This document shows, piece after piece, positions 36,001-46,360 of a stretch of 64,000 bases of DNA (the first letter of the stretch is position 1; every line of letters begins with the position of its first letter). This DNA is from Vespa crabro. Lineage: Eukaryota > Arthropoda > Insecta > Hymenoptera > Vespidae. The notes under the pieces are model-generated. The model was given only the letters and a program-made list of their open reading frames with translations. It had not been told where the DNA came from and searched no databases. The translations under genes were made by a program, and so were the position numbers. Location of the stretch: contig NC_060974.1 of NCBI RefSeq assembly GCF_910589235.1, forward strand, positions 1,169,001 to 1,233,000. Reading direction: 5' to 3'.

Positions 36001-36520
36001 TGTGACATCAAGCCGGAGAGTCGTATAATCCCAAAGGCCCTGGCAGCCCATTGACACTCTTCCAAGAGGCTTTCTTCATATCATACCCATTCTGCCGCTT
36101 TAGACACACCGCAGGTCAGTTCGCCTACCTGTGGTGCTCTTCCTGATGCATTATCCAGAGCTGGAGCCAGATTTCCTACGCGAAGCTCCAGGCAGTTGCT
36201 GGTTGACGACGGCAGGTTGCCTGTCCCACAACCACCTGACACCACCGAGGCGTGGGTGTACCTACCACGCTCTATCTTGCCTTTCGCTGTATTATACATT
36301 ATGAGAATTTAATTGAGGCAAGCACCCCAAAGGAAAGGAAAGTATGGGAAGGAAGCTTGAGAGGGATAGAAAGGATAGAAAAAGATATGAAAGAAGAACA
36401 AAGAAAGGAAAAACCGTCCAAGAACAAACACCCAACATTCACACAGTCCCTCTTATTCGTCTCTTTAGAGAAGTAAGGATTTCTGTGGGCATATTCTTCT
36501 TCCCGCTACCCACAGTGGGG
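36001..36520 (-). other. 5' leader-like region of LINE copy D
   Basis: No recognisable domain is present. A 72-codon minus-strand frame at 36081-36299 could be a piece of leader or of the ORF1 N-terminus, but I do not recognise it. The stretch 36320-36430 is purine-rich on plus (repeated GAAAGGAAAG/GAGGGATAGAAAGG words). It ends against triplet satellite at about 36520. The equivalent region of copy A does not obviously align, so the right part might be foreign to the LINE. Confidence 0.4.
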
Positions 36521-36805
36521 AACGATAATAACAATAATAATAACGATAATGGAAATAATAAGAGTCATAATAATTATAATAACAATAACCATAATAACGA
36601 TAATAATAATATCAATAACAACGAAAATCACAATTATAACGGTTATAGCGATAATAACGATTATAATAATTATTATGATAATAACGATAATTATGAGATC
36701 AACGATTGCTACGATAATAATGATATTTACGATAATAACCATATTAATGACAATAATAACCACAAACACAGTAATTATAATAATAAGAATTAAAAAGATA
36801 ATGAC

Positions 36806-36839
<34 letters not shown>

Positions 36840-36947
36840 TAAATAACGATAATTACGATTATAAGTATAATAATGATAATAACCATATTAACGATAATAA
36901 CAATAATAATGATAATAATTTTAATAACGTTAATATTAATAGTAAAA
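36521..36947 (+). repeat. Triplet-phase satellite block 8
   Basis: ACG/GAT-type triplet satellite, A-rich on plus, between the LINE D 5' end and 68-bp array II. It contains a short (AAT)n run near 36811-36836. Confidence 0.92.
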
Positions 36948-39900
36948 TAGAGAGATTGTTTCCTGGTCCTAAAGTCCGATTGGATCGAGAGGAACTCGCA
37001 TAATTATCCATCGCCAAGTCGGAATATTTTCAAATCCGACACTCGCATTGGTTCTCAAGCCACTCGCATAAATTTTCCTCGACCATTCGGAATATTTTTT
37101 TGTCCGACTGTTGCTTTGGTTTGAGAAGCACTCGCACAAATTTCCCTCGACTATTCGAAGTATTTCCAAGTACGGAAGTCACATTTGTTCGAGGGGCACT
37201 CTCATCACATTTCCTAGAATTGTGAGAAAGTGTCTAAATCCGACAGTCAAATTGGTTCGAGTATCTTACTCATATCTTTCCCTGAACGAATCGGATTATT
37301 TCCAAGTTCGAATGTCGCATTCTGTCGATAGACACTCGTATAACTATCTCTTGACTAGTCGGAATATTTCCAATTCCGATAGCCGCATTTGTTCGATTGG
37401 CACTGCTTTAAATTTGCCACGAATATTGGGAGTGTTTCTAGGACCGACAATCATATTCATTCGAGATGCACTCGTGTAACTAACCCTGTACTAATCCGAA
37501 TTTTTCTAGTTCGATAGTTGCTTTGGTTCGACTAGCACTATTATAACATTCTTTGGACCAGTCGGAATAATAATAGGTCCGACAGCAGCATTGGTTCGAG
37601 TAGGACTCGCACAAATTTACCTCGTCTTGTTGGAATATTCTAAGTCGCACAATCGTATTCGTCCGGGAGGCAGCCGCATAAATTATCCTCTATGAGTCGT
37701 AATATTTTCAAGTCCGACAGTCTTAATGTTTCGAGAAGCACTCGCATAGCTTTCCCTCGAATTGTCGATATATTTCCAAGTTCGGCCGCCGCTTATGTTC
37801 CAGAGTCACTTGCATAAACTACTCTCGACTAGTCGGTATTTTTCCAAGTCCTTCAGCCGTATTGGTATGAGAAACACTCGCGTAAATTTCCCTTGACTAA
37901 TTGCAATATATTTAAGTCCGACAGTTGCATTGATTTCCAAGCCACTCGCATAAATCTACATCGACTATTCGGAATACATCCAAGTCCGACTGTCGCTTTG
38001 GTTAGAATGGCTCTCGCATAACTTTACCCCGACTGGTTGGAATTTTTCAATGTCCGCCAGCCGTATTTGATCGAGAGGCAATCGCATAACATTCTTTCTA
38101 CTAGTCGGAATATTCCTTACTTTGACAGCCGCATTGGTTCGAAATGCACTCACTTATATATCCTTCGAATAGGCAGATTATTTCTAAGTCCGACACCCAC
38201 ATTGGTTCGAGAAGCACACGCTTAAATTTCTTTCGACTAGTCGGGAGATTTAAGAACCAGAAAGCCGCAATTTATTGAGACGCACTCGAATAACATTCCC
38301 TCCACTAGTCGTTATATCTCGATATCTGGCAGCCGCATGGGATCGAGACACACTCGCATAACTCTCCCTTATCTAATCGTAATATTTCCAATTACGAATG
38401 CCGCATTGATTCGAGAGACACTCGTATATCTTTACCCCGACTAGTAGGAATATTTCAATGACCGACAGCTGCATTTGTTCGAGAGGCTTTCGCATAACAT
38501 ACACTCGACAATTCGGAATATTTTTTATTTCTCCAGCCACATTGGTCCGAAATGCACTCGCATAACTATCTCTCGACTATTCACACAATTTCCAAATGTG
38601 ATAGCCACATTGGTTTGAGTGGCACTCCCATAAATTTCCTTCAACCAATCCGAATATTTCCAAGTCTGTCAATCGCATTGTAACACAAATCATTCGCATA
38701 ACATTTCCTTGACTAGTCCTAATATTTCGAATTCCGACAACGTCATTGATACCAGAGTCACTAGCATAACTTACCCTAACAAGTCGGAATATATCCAAGT
38801 CCTCCAGCAGTATTGGCTCGAGAGGCAATCCCACAAAATTCTCCCGACTAGTTGGAATATTTCCACGTACAACATCCACATTGGTTTCAGAGGAAATCGC
38901 ATTTCTTTCTCCTGAATAATCGGATTATTTCCAAGTAAGACTGTCACAATTGGTCGGGAGTCACCTGCATATTTTTCACTCGACTAGTCGGAGAATTTCC
39001 AAGATCGTCAGACGCATTAGTTCAAGAGTCTCTCGCAAAACGTTCCGTCGACTTGTAGGAATATTTCCAATTCCGATAGTTGCATAGGATCCAGAGTTAC
39101 TCGCATAACATTCCTCTGACCAGTTATTTCCAAGTCAGACTGTCGCATTGAGTCACAAGTTATATGCATAACCTCGTTCAAAAACGCTGGAAATTTCCAA
39201 GTTAGAATGCCGTACCGGTTCGATAGTTACTCGCATAATTTTCCAACAACTTGGAATATTGTTATGAACGACGGCCGAATTGGTTCGATAGGCACACGCA
39301 TTACTATGCCTTGACTATTCGGAATATTTCGAAGTCTGACAGCCGCATTGTTTCGGTAGACACCCGCATAACTTTCTCTCGTCTGTTCCGAATATTACCA
39401 TGTCCGACAGTCGCTTTGTTTAGAGTGGAAGTCGCATAACATAATCTCGTCTGTACGGAACATTTTCATGCCCGACGGTCCCATTGGTTCATATTTCACT
39501 CACATTACTCTCTCGTCAAGCTGAAGTATTTCCAAGTTCGATAATCGAATTGGACTGACAGGCACTCACTCAACTTTTCCTCGACACTCGGAGTATTTCA
39601 ATTCCGACAGTCGTTTTGGTTATAAAGTGACTCGCATAACTTTCCCTCCACTAGTCGGAAAGTCTCCAAGACCGACAGACGCATTGGATCTAGTGGCTCT
39701 TGCATAACATTCCCTCGTCTATTTGGAATATTTGCAAGTCCTGTATCAGTATTGATTTGTGAGGCGCACGCATAACATTCCCCCGACTAGTTGCAATATT
39801 TCCAAGTCCGGCATTCGCATTGGTTTCAGAGGCACTCGCATAGCTTTGTCTCGTCTAGTCGGAATTCTTCCAAGCCAGGAAGTCGCATTGGTCCGAGAAG

Positions 39901-41044
39901 AACTCGCCTAACTTTCCCTCGAATAGTAGTAATTTATCCAAGCTCGTCATTCGGATGGGATCAAAGATAACCCGCAAAACTTTCCCTCGTCCAATAGTAA
40001 AATTTCCAAGCTCGTCATTCGGATTGGATCAAAAGTCACTTTCATAACTTTCTATCTTGTAATCAGGATTTTTGCAGGTCCAACAGTCGGTTATATATAT
40101 GGGGCAATCGCATAACTTTCCATAGACCAGGACTTTGTTTCAAACCCGACAGCCCCATTGATTCCAAGTCTCTCGCATAGTTCTCACCATACTGGTCGGG
40201 ATATTTCCAATTTCGGGATATTTCCAAATTGGTTTGATAGGCACGGCATAACTATCCCTAGAGAAATTGGAATATTTCCATGTTTGACAGTCACATTGAA
40301 TCAAAATCACTCGCATAATTCTCCCACGTATTGTAGGTATCTTTCCAAGTCCTATTAGTCTGAGTGGCTTTAGTTTAATTGGCTTTAGTTTGAGTGGATT
40401 TCTCATGAGCTTCCTTTGACCAGGCAGAATATTTCTTGTTCCAACAACCGTAGTGTTCCGTTACCCAGTCACGTAACTTTCTATCGAACAGATAAAATAC
40501 TTCCAATTGTGACAGGCACATTGTTTCGAGAGGCACTCGCATAACTATCTATCGATTAAGAGGGTTATATCCAAGTCCCACAGTCGTAGTTGGCGCGTGG
40601 CATTCTCATAATGTTCCATAGACTAGTCGGAATGGTACCAAGCCCGACAGCCGCATTGTTTCAAGTGGTAGTAGCGTATCATTCCCACCAATAGTTTGGT
40701 AATTTTCAAGTGTGACTTTACCCCGACTAGTTGCATCATTTACATGACTTAGAGCCATATTTTTTGAGAAGCACACTTATATTTTTCCCTGGACTAGGCG
40801 GGAAATTTACTTGATGGGCAGTCGCGGTGGTTAGAATGTCACTCGTATAAACTCTCTATCAACTAGTTGGAATATTTCCATGTCCGAAAGCTGAATTCAA
40901 TCGGGAGGCACTCGCTTATCACTCCTCAACTTTATGTGATATTTCCAAGTATAACAACCGATTTGGATAAAGGTGCACTCGAATATCTTTCACTCAGGTC
41001 GGAATATTTCCAAGTCCGTGAGTTGCAATGAATCTAGTGGGTAT
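36948..41044 (-). repeat. 68-bp satellite, array II (about 60 monomers, inverted relative to array I)
   Basis: Same family as 19636-28380 but in reverse orientation: on plus it reads GGTTCGAGAGGCACTCGCAT, AACTTTCCCTCGACTAGTCG and GAATATTTCCAAGTCCGACA. Monomers are diverged. The array stops in mid-monomer at 41044, where an unrelated insertion begins, and resumes as array III. Confidence 0.94.
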
Positions 41045-41694
41045 TGTTACATCCCGCGAGAAGCGACGTATGTAAATAATAATAAATAAAAGGGGAACAA
41101 CATATATGAACTATAGTATAAATGAAAGATTAATACATTAGCTATCTTAAGTAAAGGGGATCAACCTTGAAAATTCATATCGCTCATTTGTAGACTAAAT
41201 ATTCAAAATATCGATAATTTTACCACTAGCAATATTAGCTAAGTTACCTTATAAATACATGTTACTACTAGCACCTATTTATTAATAATACATAAAAACC
41301 CTTAAAAGAATAATAATAATTCGCTAACAAATCGGGACCTATGTAAAAAAAAATATATACATATACATGCAACCCTGTAATAAAATAAACAATTACCCTA
41401 ATGAATTAATGTTCAACAACCTTGGGAAATTACTGCGAGAAATTTCTTTAAATAAATGTAATAAATAATTGCAAGATATACATATCGATTATGGCGAGAT
41501 GACATCCGCTGATATGGATTTTAACATCCTGCGTTCCAAGTATTTAGAGCAACGATATCGACATCATTTTCGGAACCACACCTGCTAATAACAACATTGC
41601 AGGGGCTAAGAGTTCCGAGAATTCCGGTGATAAGCACCGAGAGAACGCAATACATGGAAGAGGTAATAAAGGAACGCTCGCATTGTTCTGCACT

Positions 41695-41778
41695 ACCACT
41701 ACCGTACTTCGGCGGCAAGCTCGAGCGACGCACCCCACCACTACCGCACTTAGGCGGCAGGCGCGAGCTTCACACATG
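41695..41778 (+). repeat. 42-bp direct tandem repeat in the island
   Basis: The word ACCACTACCG starts at 41695 and again at 41737, each followed by (C/T)ACTT(C/A)GGCGGCA and a GCGAGC-type stretch. The two 42-bp units are alike but not identical. They lie immediately upstream of a CRE-like palindrome, so they could be upstream promoter elements. That role is inference. Confidence 0.7.
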
Positions 41779-41783
41779 CGCAA

Positions 41784-41791
41784 TGACGTCA
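41784..41791 (+). promoter_or_regulatory. CRE-like palindrome TGACGTCA
   Basis: A perfect 8-bp consensus site for CREB/ATF-type bZIP factors, preceded by CATGCGCAA in a GC-rich pocket of an AT-rich window. It lies about 480 bp upstream of the ATG of the 42267 ORF. A perfect 8-mer is expected by chance about once per 65 kb in random sequence, so the evidence is weak without expression data. Confidence 0.35.
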
Positions 41792-42266
41792 ACCGGACTT
41801 GCCCTAGGAGAATCAAAGAGCGTCGTCAGTCAGTCATCGCTCGCAGCCTTACTCAATAAGTCGCAAGCTCCTAGACTTGAGCCTTAAGCAGTCATTATCC
41901 AACTTAGAATTTTACACTATAGTTTATCTTTGTCAATTAAATTAGTTAGAACCCTTCAATTGAAATTAAAATTAAATTTTTTAACTATAAAATAACCGCG
42001 TTCGCGTGCGGAATATCATCCAAATGTGTAATTATTCAGTGTACTTTAGTGAAACATTTAATACATCTTTAAAATTGTTATTTTTAACCAGTGCGTGATT
42101 TCTTTATATCCATACATTCATCTATCCTTATTGCTCGGTGAGGACGAACCGCACGAGTATCCTGCTATAAAATTGTCGTTTCGGTTAGGACGCTCCGCAC
42201 GGACGACACTTTTCTCTTTCTCTCCTACTTCCAATCAAACACCTCTTCCAAAGACTTGCCCTCCTA

Positions 42267-42650
42267 ATGCATAAGGTACGTCGCTGTGGCAGAAAATATC
42301 AACTACGTCGTCTGTTAAAGGAACTTTACCACGAAACCGAAAATTATAACAATACATTGGGTGTGGAATTAACTGAAGAAGAGAAAGGAAATTTTCCCTC
42401 ATTCGACCTGAATCCCCTGCAGCTCTCTAGAAGGTGGGTGCCCCTACTGGACCTTCCGATTTTGTATCCTAGGACCCCCAAATATCTGGAAATAAGGCTC
42501 CACTATCAGCTTGGATTGTCTTCCCAAGTGGTATGTGAGCATTTGAAATATCGATTCGACACTCTGTTCGGTTCCAATCCCGAGCCAATTGAACTGCCCA
42601 GGCAGGTAAGGGCCGAAAAGGGCACAAATCACCCGCAAGGGTCGGAATAG
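42267..42650 (+). CDS. Unassigned 127-residue ORF in the island
   Basis: The frame runs from ATG at 42267 to a stop at 42648-42650. I do not recognise the product. The N-terminus is basic (MHKVRRCGRKYQLRRLLKEL), the middle is acidic (VELTEEEKGNF), and the rest has mixed composition with YPRTPKYLEIRLHYQLGLSS and FDTLFGSNPEPIELP. Its composition is that of a real protein rather than of satellite. No signal peptide or membrane segment is visible. A consensus splice donor, CAG followed by GTAAG, lies at 42603-42610 inside the frame, so the true product could be spliced and the last about 15 codons intronic. Plausible identities are the start of a retroelement gag or a captured host exon. Neither is supported by a motif. 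Confidence 0.35.
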   Translation: MHKVRRCGRKYQLRRLLKELYHETENYNNTLGVELTEEEKGNFPSFDLNPLQLSRRWVPLLDLPILYPRTPKYLEIRLHYQLGLSSQVVCEHLKYRFDTLFGSNPEPIELPRQVRAEKGTNHPQGSE

Positions 42651-42704
42651 TTTACTTACTTTGGAGATAGCTCTATTAAAGTACATAGCTTGTGAGACGC
42701 AAAA

Positions 42705-45700
42705 GTATCTCTTGACATTTTCTCGCCCAGATGGAATATTTCTAGGATCGACAGTCACATTGGTTCCGGATGCACTTGTATAGCATCCTCTCGTATAGTC
42801 GGAATATTTCAAAGCCGACAATCGCAGTGGTGCGATTGACACTCTCAAAATTTTATCTTGACTAGTCGTAATATCTAATGTACGTCAGTCGATTTGGTTC
42901 TAAAGATACTCGCATAACTTTCAATCGAATAGTAGGGATATTTCCAATTCCGAATGTCGCATAAATTCGAGAGGTACTCGCAAAACTTTCTCCCGGCTAG
43001 ACGAATTATTTCCAATTACGAAAACCGCATAGGTTCCAGTGGTACCAGCAAAACTTTCTATCGTCTAGTCGGAATATTTCAAAGTCCGACAGTTGTATTC
43101 GTTCGAGTAGCACTCGTATAACTTTCTCCCGTCTATTCGGATTATATCTAAGATCGACATTAGCAATGGTGCGTTAGGATCTCTCATATTTTTCTCTTGA
43201 CTAGTCGTAATATTTCTAGGTACCATAGCCCCTTTAATTCCAAAGGAACTTGCATAACTTTCCGTCGAACGGCCGAAATATTTCTAATTATGAAAGTCGC
43301 ATAAGTTCGAGATGTACTCGCTAAACTTTCCCACGACTAGTCGGAATATTTCCAAGACTGACAGTTGCATTCTTTTAAGTGGCACTTTTATAATATTCTC
43401 TCGACCAGTCGGAAAATTTCTAATTTTGATAGTTGCATTGTTTCGAACGGCACTCTCATATCTTGCCCTCAATTAGTATTTATCGTGCTAGATCCGACAG
43501 TCGCATTGAATCGAGAGGCATTCGTATAACTATTCCTTCACTAGTCAGAATATTTTCAAGTGCGACAGTCGCATTAGTTTGTGTAGCACACGTAAACCTT
43601 TCACTCGACTAGTCGGAATTTTTTCAAGTTCAAATGTCGAATTGGTTCCAGAAGAATCCGCATAGCTTTCCTTCGAATAGTAGGAATATTTTCAAATCCG
43701 GCAGTCGCATTGGTTTACACGAGACTCGCATATATTTCTGTCGAATTCTCCAAATATTTCCTAGTCCGATAGCCATTTTGCTTTCCAGTGTCACTCGCAT
43801 AACATTCCCTCCACTACTAGTCCAATCCACTATACTTTCAAATCTGACTGCCACATTGGATCGAAATGCTTGCTCATAACTTATCCTCGACTCCTCGGAA
43901 TATTTGCAAAACCATCAAACGCGTTGTTTACAGTTACTCGAATAACGTTCCCTCGATTGATATTTCCTAAACCGGCAGAAGTATTAGTTCGAAAGGCACT
44001 CGCATAACTATCAACTGCCTAGTAAGAGTATTTCCAAGTCTGATATCATCATTTGTTCCAGAGGTAATCGCACAACTTTCCCTCGACTAGTCGGGATATT
44101 TTCACGTCCTCCCTTCGTTTTGGTTCACAAGTTACTCCCATAATTATCCTTCGACTAGTCGGAATATTTCCATTCTTCAGCCGCTTTGTTTTGTGAGGCA
44201 ATCGCATAGTTTTCTTTCGTTATGTCGGTAAATTTCCAAGACCAATAGTTGAATTGGTTCATAGATCGCTCGCATAAGTTGCCTTCGACTCTTCGATGTT
44301 CTACCAAGACCGTTAGACGCTTTCTTTCGTGTGGCAGTCCGATTGACGCATTAGTTCGAGAGGCATTCCCATTACATTTCCTCGACTAGTCGAACTATTA
44401 GCTAGTCCGACAGTCCCAGTGGGCTGATAAGTAACCCGCATTACTATTCCTCGACTAGTCGGAATATTTCCAAGTGCGATAGTAGCATTTGTTCGACAGG
44501 CACTAGCGTAACATTCCCGCGAATAGACGGAATATTCTTAAATCCGACGCGTTGTTAGGATATCCACTTGTATAACTTTCCGTTGAATAGTGAGAATATT
44601 ACCAAGACCAATAGTAACGTCGATTCACAAGTCAATCGCATAATTTTCTTTAGAAAATGAGGAATATAACTTGTCCCTACAGTCGCAACGGTTCCAAAGG
44701 CACTCGCATAACTTTCCCTCGACCAGTCGGAAAATTTCCAATTCCGACTGTCGCATTTGTTCATGAGACTACCCCATATCTTTGATCGACTAGTTTGAAT
44801 AATGCTAAGTCCTATAGTCGCATTGATTGGAGAGGCACTCACACTTCCTTTCCTCCACTAGTCGGAATATTTGTAGATGCGAGAGTCGCTTTAGATGGAA
44901 TATTTCTAAGTACGTAATTCGCATTGCTTCGAAAGACAATCGCCTAACTTTCGCTCGATTAGTCGTATTGTTTACAAGACTGACAGCTGCATATGTTCGA
45001 GTAACTCTCGTATAACTTTCCCTCGTTTAATGGGAATATTTCCAAGTGCGACAATCGCATGATTCGAGAGACACTCACGTAACTTTCCTTTGAGTTGTCG
45101 AAATATTTCTTACATCGATAGTCACATTGGATTGATATGCACTCACATAACATTCCATCGTATAATCCGAATATTTCTATATCCGAGAGATGTATTAGTT
45201 CAAAATTCAATCGCATGTCTTTCATTCGAATAGTCGGAATATTTACTAGTGCAATAGTAGCATTGTAGCGTGCGGCGCACGCAAAAGTTTCGATCGACAA
45301 GTCGAAATTTTTCTAGGTCTGATTGTCGCAAAGGTTTGGGAGGTACCCGCATAACGTTCCCTCTACTGGTCGTAATGATTCTAAGTACTACAGTCGCACT
45401 TGTTCGAGAGACAGTCGAACAACATTCTGGACTAGACTGAATATATCCAAATCCGATTTTCGCAATGTTGGTATAGTCACTCGCATAACTTTCCTTGAGA
45501 AGTCGGAATATTTCCAACCACGACAGTCGCAATTGTTCAAGTGTCCCCCGCATAACTTTCCCCGACCTGTCGGGTTATCTCCAAGTCTGACAGACGCATT
45601 AGTTCAAGAGGATATTGCATAACTTTTCCTCTACTGGTCAGAATATTTTCAGTTACGAAGGTCGCAGTGGTTCGAGTGTAAATTACATAGTTTACGCTCG

Positions 45701-46360
45701 GCTAGTCGGAATATTACTAGTTTCGTCAGTTGCATTGGTTCAAGAGGAACTCGTATAACCTTTACTCGACTAGTCGGAATATATCTGTTCATAACGATCG
45801 CATTGGTACTAAAGAAACTCGTATAACTCTCAATAGATGATTCAAAGTATTTTCATGTACAAAAGTTTCATTGATATGAGTGCATTTATATAACTTTTAC
45901 TGGAATTGTCAGAATATCCCTACGTCCGACATCAGCATTGTTTTAAGAGGTACTCACATAACTTTCCCTCTACAAGTCTGAATATTTCCAAGTTCGATGG
46001 TAGCATTGGAACACAAGCAAATCGCACAACTTTCCCTCGGCAAGTCGCAAAGTTCCGAGCCGAAAAGTCCCTTTTGATCGAGAGGCACTTGCACAACATT
46101 TCTTTAACTAGTCGGTATAAACGCAAACCCCACAGTAGCATTGGATCGAAAGAATCGAATAACTTTATCTCGATTAGTAGAAATATTTCCAAGTCCGAAT
46201 TTAGTGTTGCTTCAAGAGGGTCTCGCACAAATTTCCTTCGATCAGTCGTAATATTTCTTGGTCCGACAGTCCCGTGGATAGGGGATATGTCTGTATAAAG
46301 TCCTTTCGACAAGTTGGAATATGTCCAAGTAGGACAATGTCATTGGCTGGTGATGCATTT
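42705..46360 (-). repeat. 68-bp satellite, array III (about 54 monomers)
   Basis: Same orientation as array II, and it continues that array in phase after the 41045-42704 insertion. Monomers show the GACTAGTC core and the CACTCGCATAACTTTCCCTC segment with many substitutions. The right end passes directly into 341-bp array II near AGCTATATGAGAAGATAAAA, with no triplet satellite between. Confidence 0.94.

Larger units (their letters stand above)
31759..36520 (-). mobile_element. R1-clade non-LTR retrotransposon copy D, near full length, dead
   Basis: This is the best-preserved copy of the family, on the minus strand. The 3' junction at about 31759 reads TTTTTCTTGATGGTCTGAGA on plus, equivalent to the T-run plus TGATGGTCAGAG of copy A. 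ORF2 remnants occupy about 32120-34740, ORF1 remnants about 34840-36000, and a leader-like region runs to about 36520, where triplet satellite resumes. Domain order (gag with zinc knuckles, endonuclease, RT with YADD, C-terminal zinc finger) is that of the R1 clade. Frameshifts and stops occur in every domain, so it cannot transpose by itself. Confidence 0.88.
41045..42704. mobile_element. Non-satellite island splitting the 68-bp array (possible LTR-type insertion)
   Basis: About 1.66 kb without satellite character separates two 68-bp arrays that have the same orientation. It begins TGTTACATCCCGCGAG, a start typical of LTRs, and a possible 4-bp target duplication GTAT lies at 41041-41044 and 42705-42708, consistent with the monomer phase on both sides. 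However, the right end (GACGCAAAA) does not finish in CA, and I find no second LTR, so the element class is unresolved. The left 0.5 kb is AT-rich. A GC-rich promoter-like stretch follows at 41590-41830, and an unassigned ORF lies at the right. Confidence 0.5.

Noticed and set aside
41597..41887. 96-codon plus-strand ORF (and its minus-strand counterparts) in the island
   Set aside because: It covers the GC-rich tandem repeat and CRE-like site, its opposite strand is also open, and no motif is visible. It is more likely regulatory or LTR sequence.
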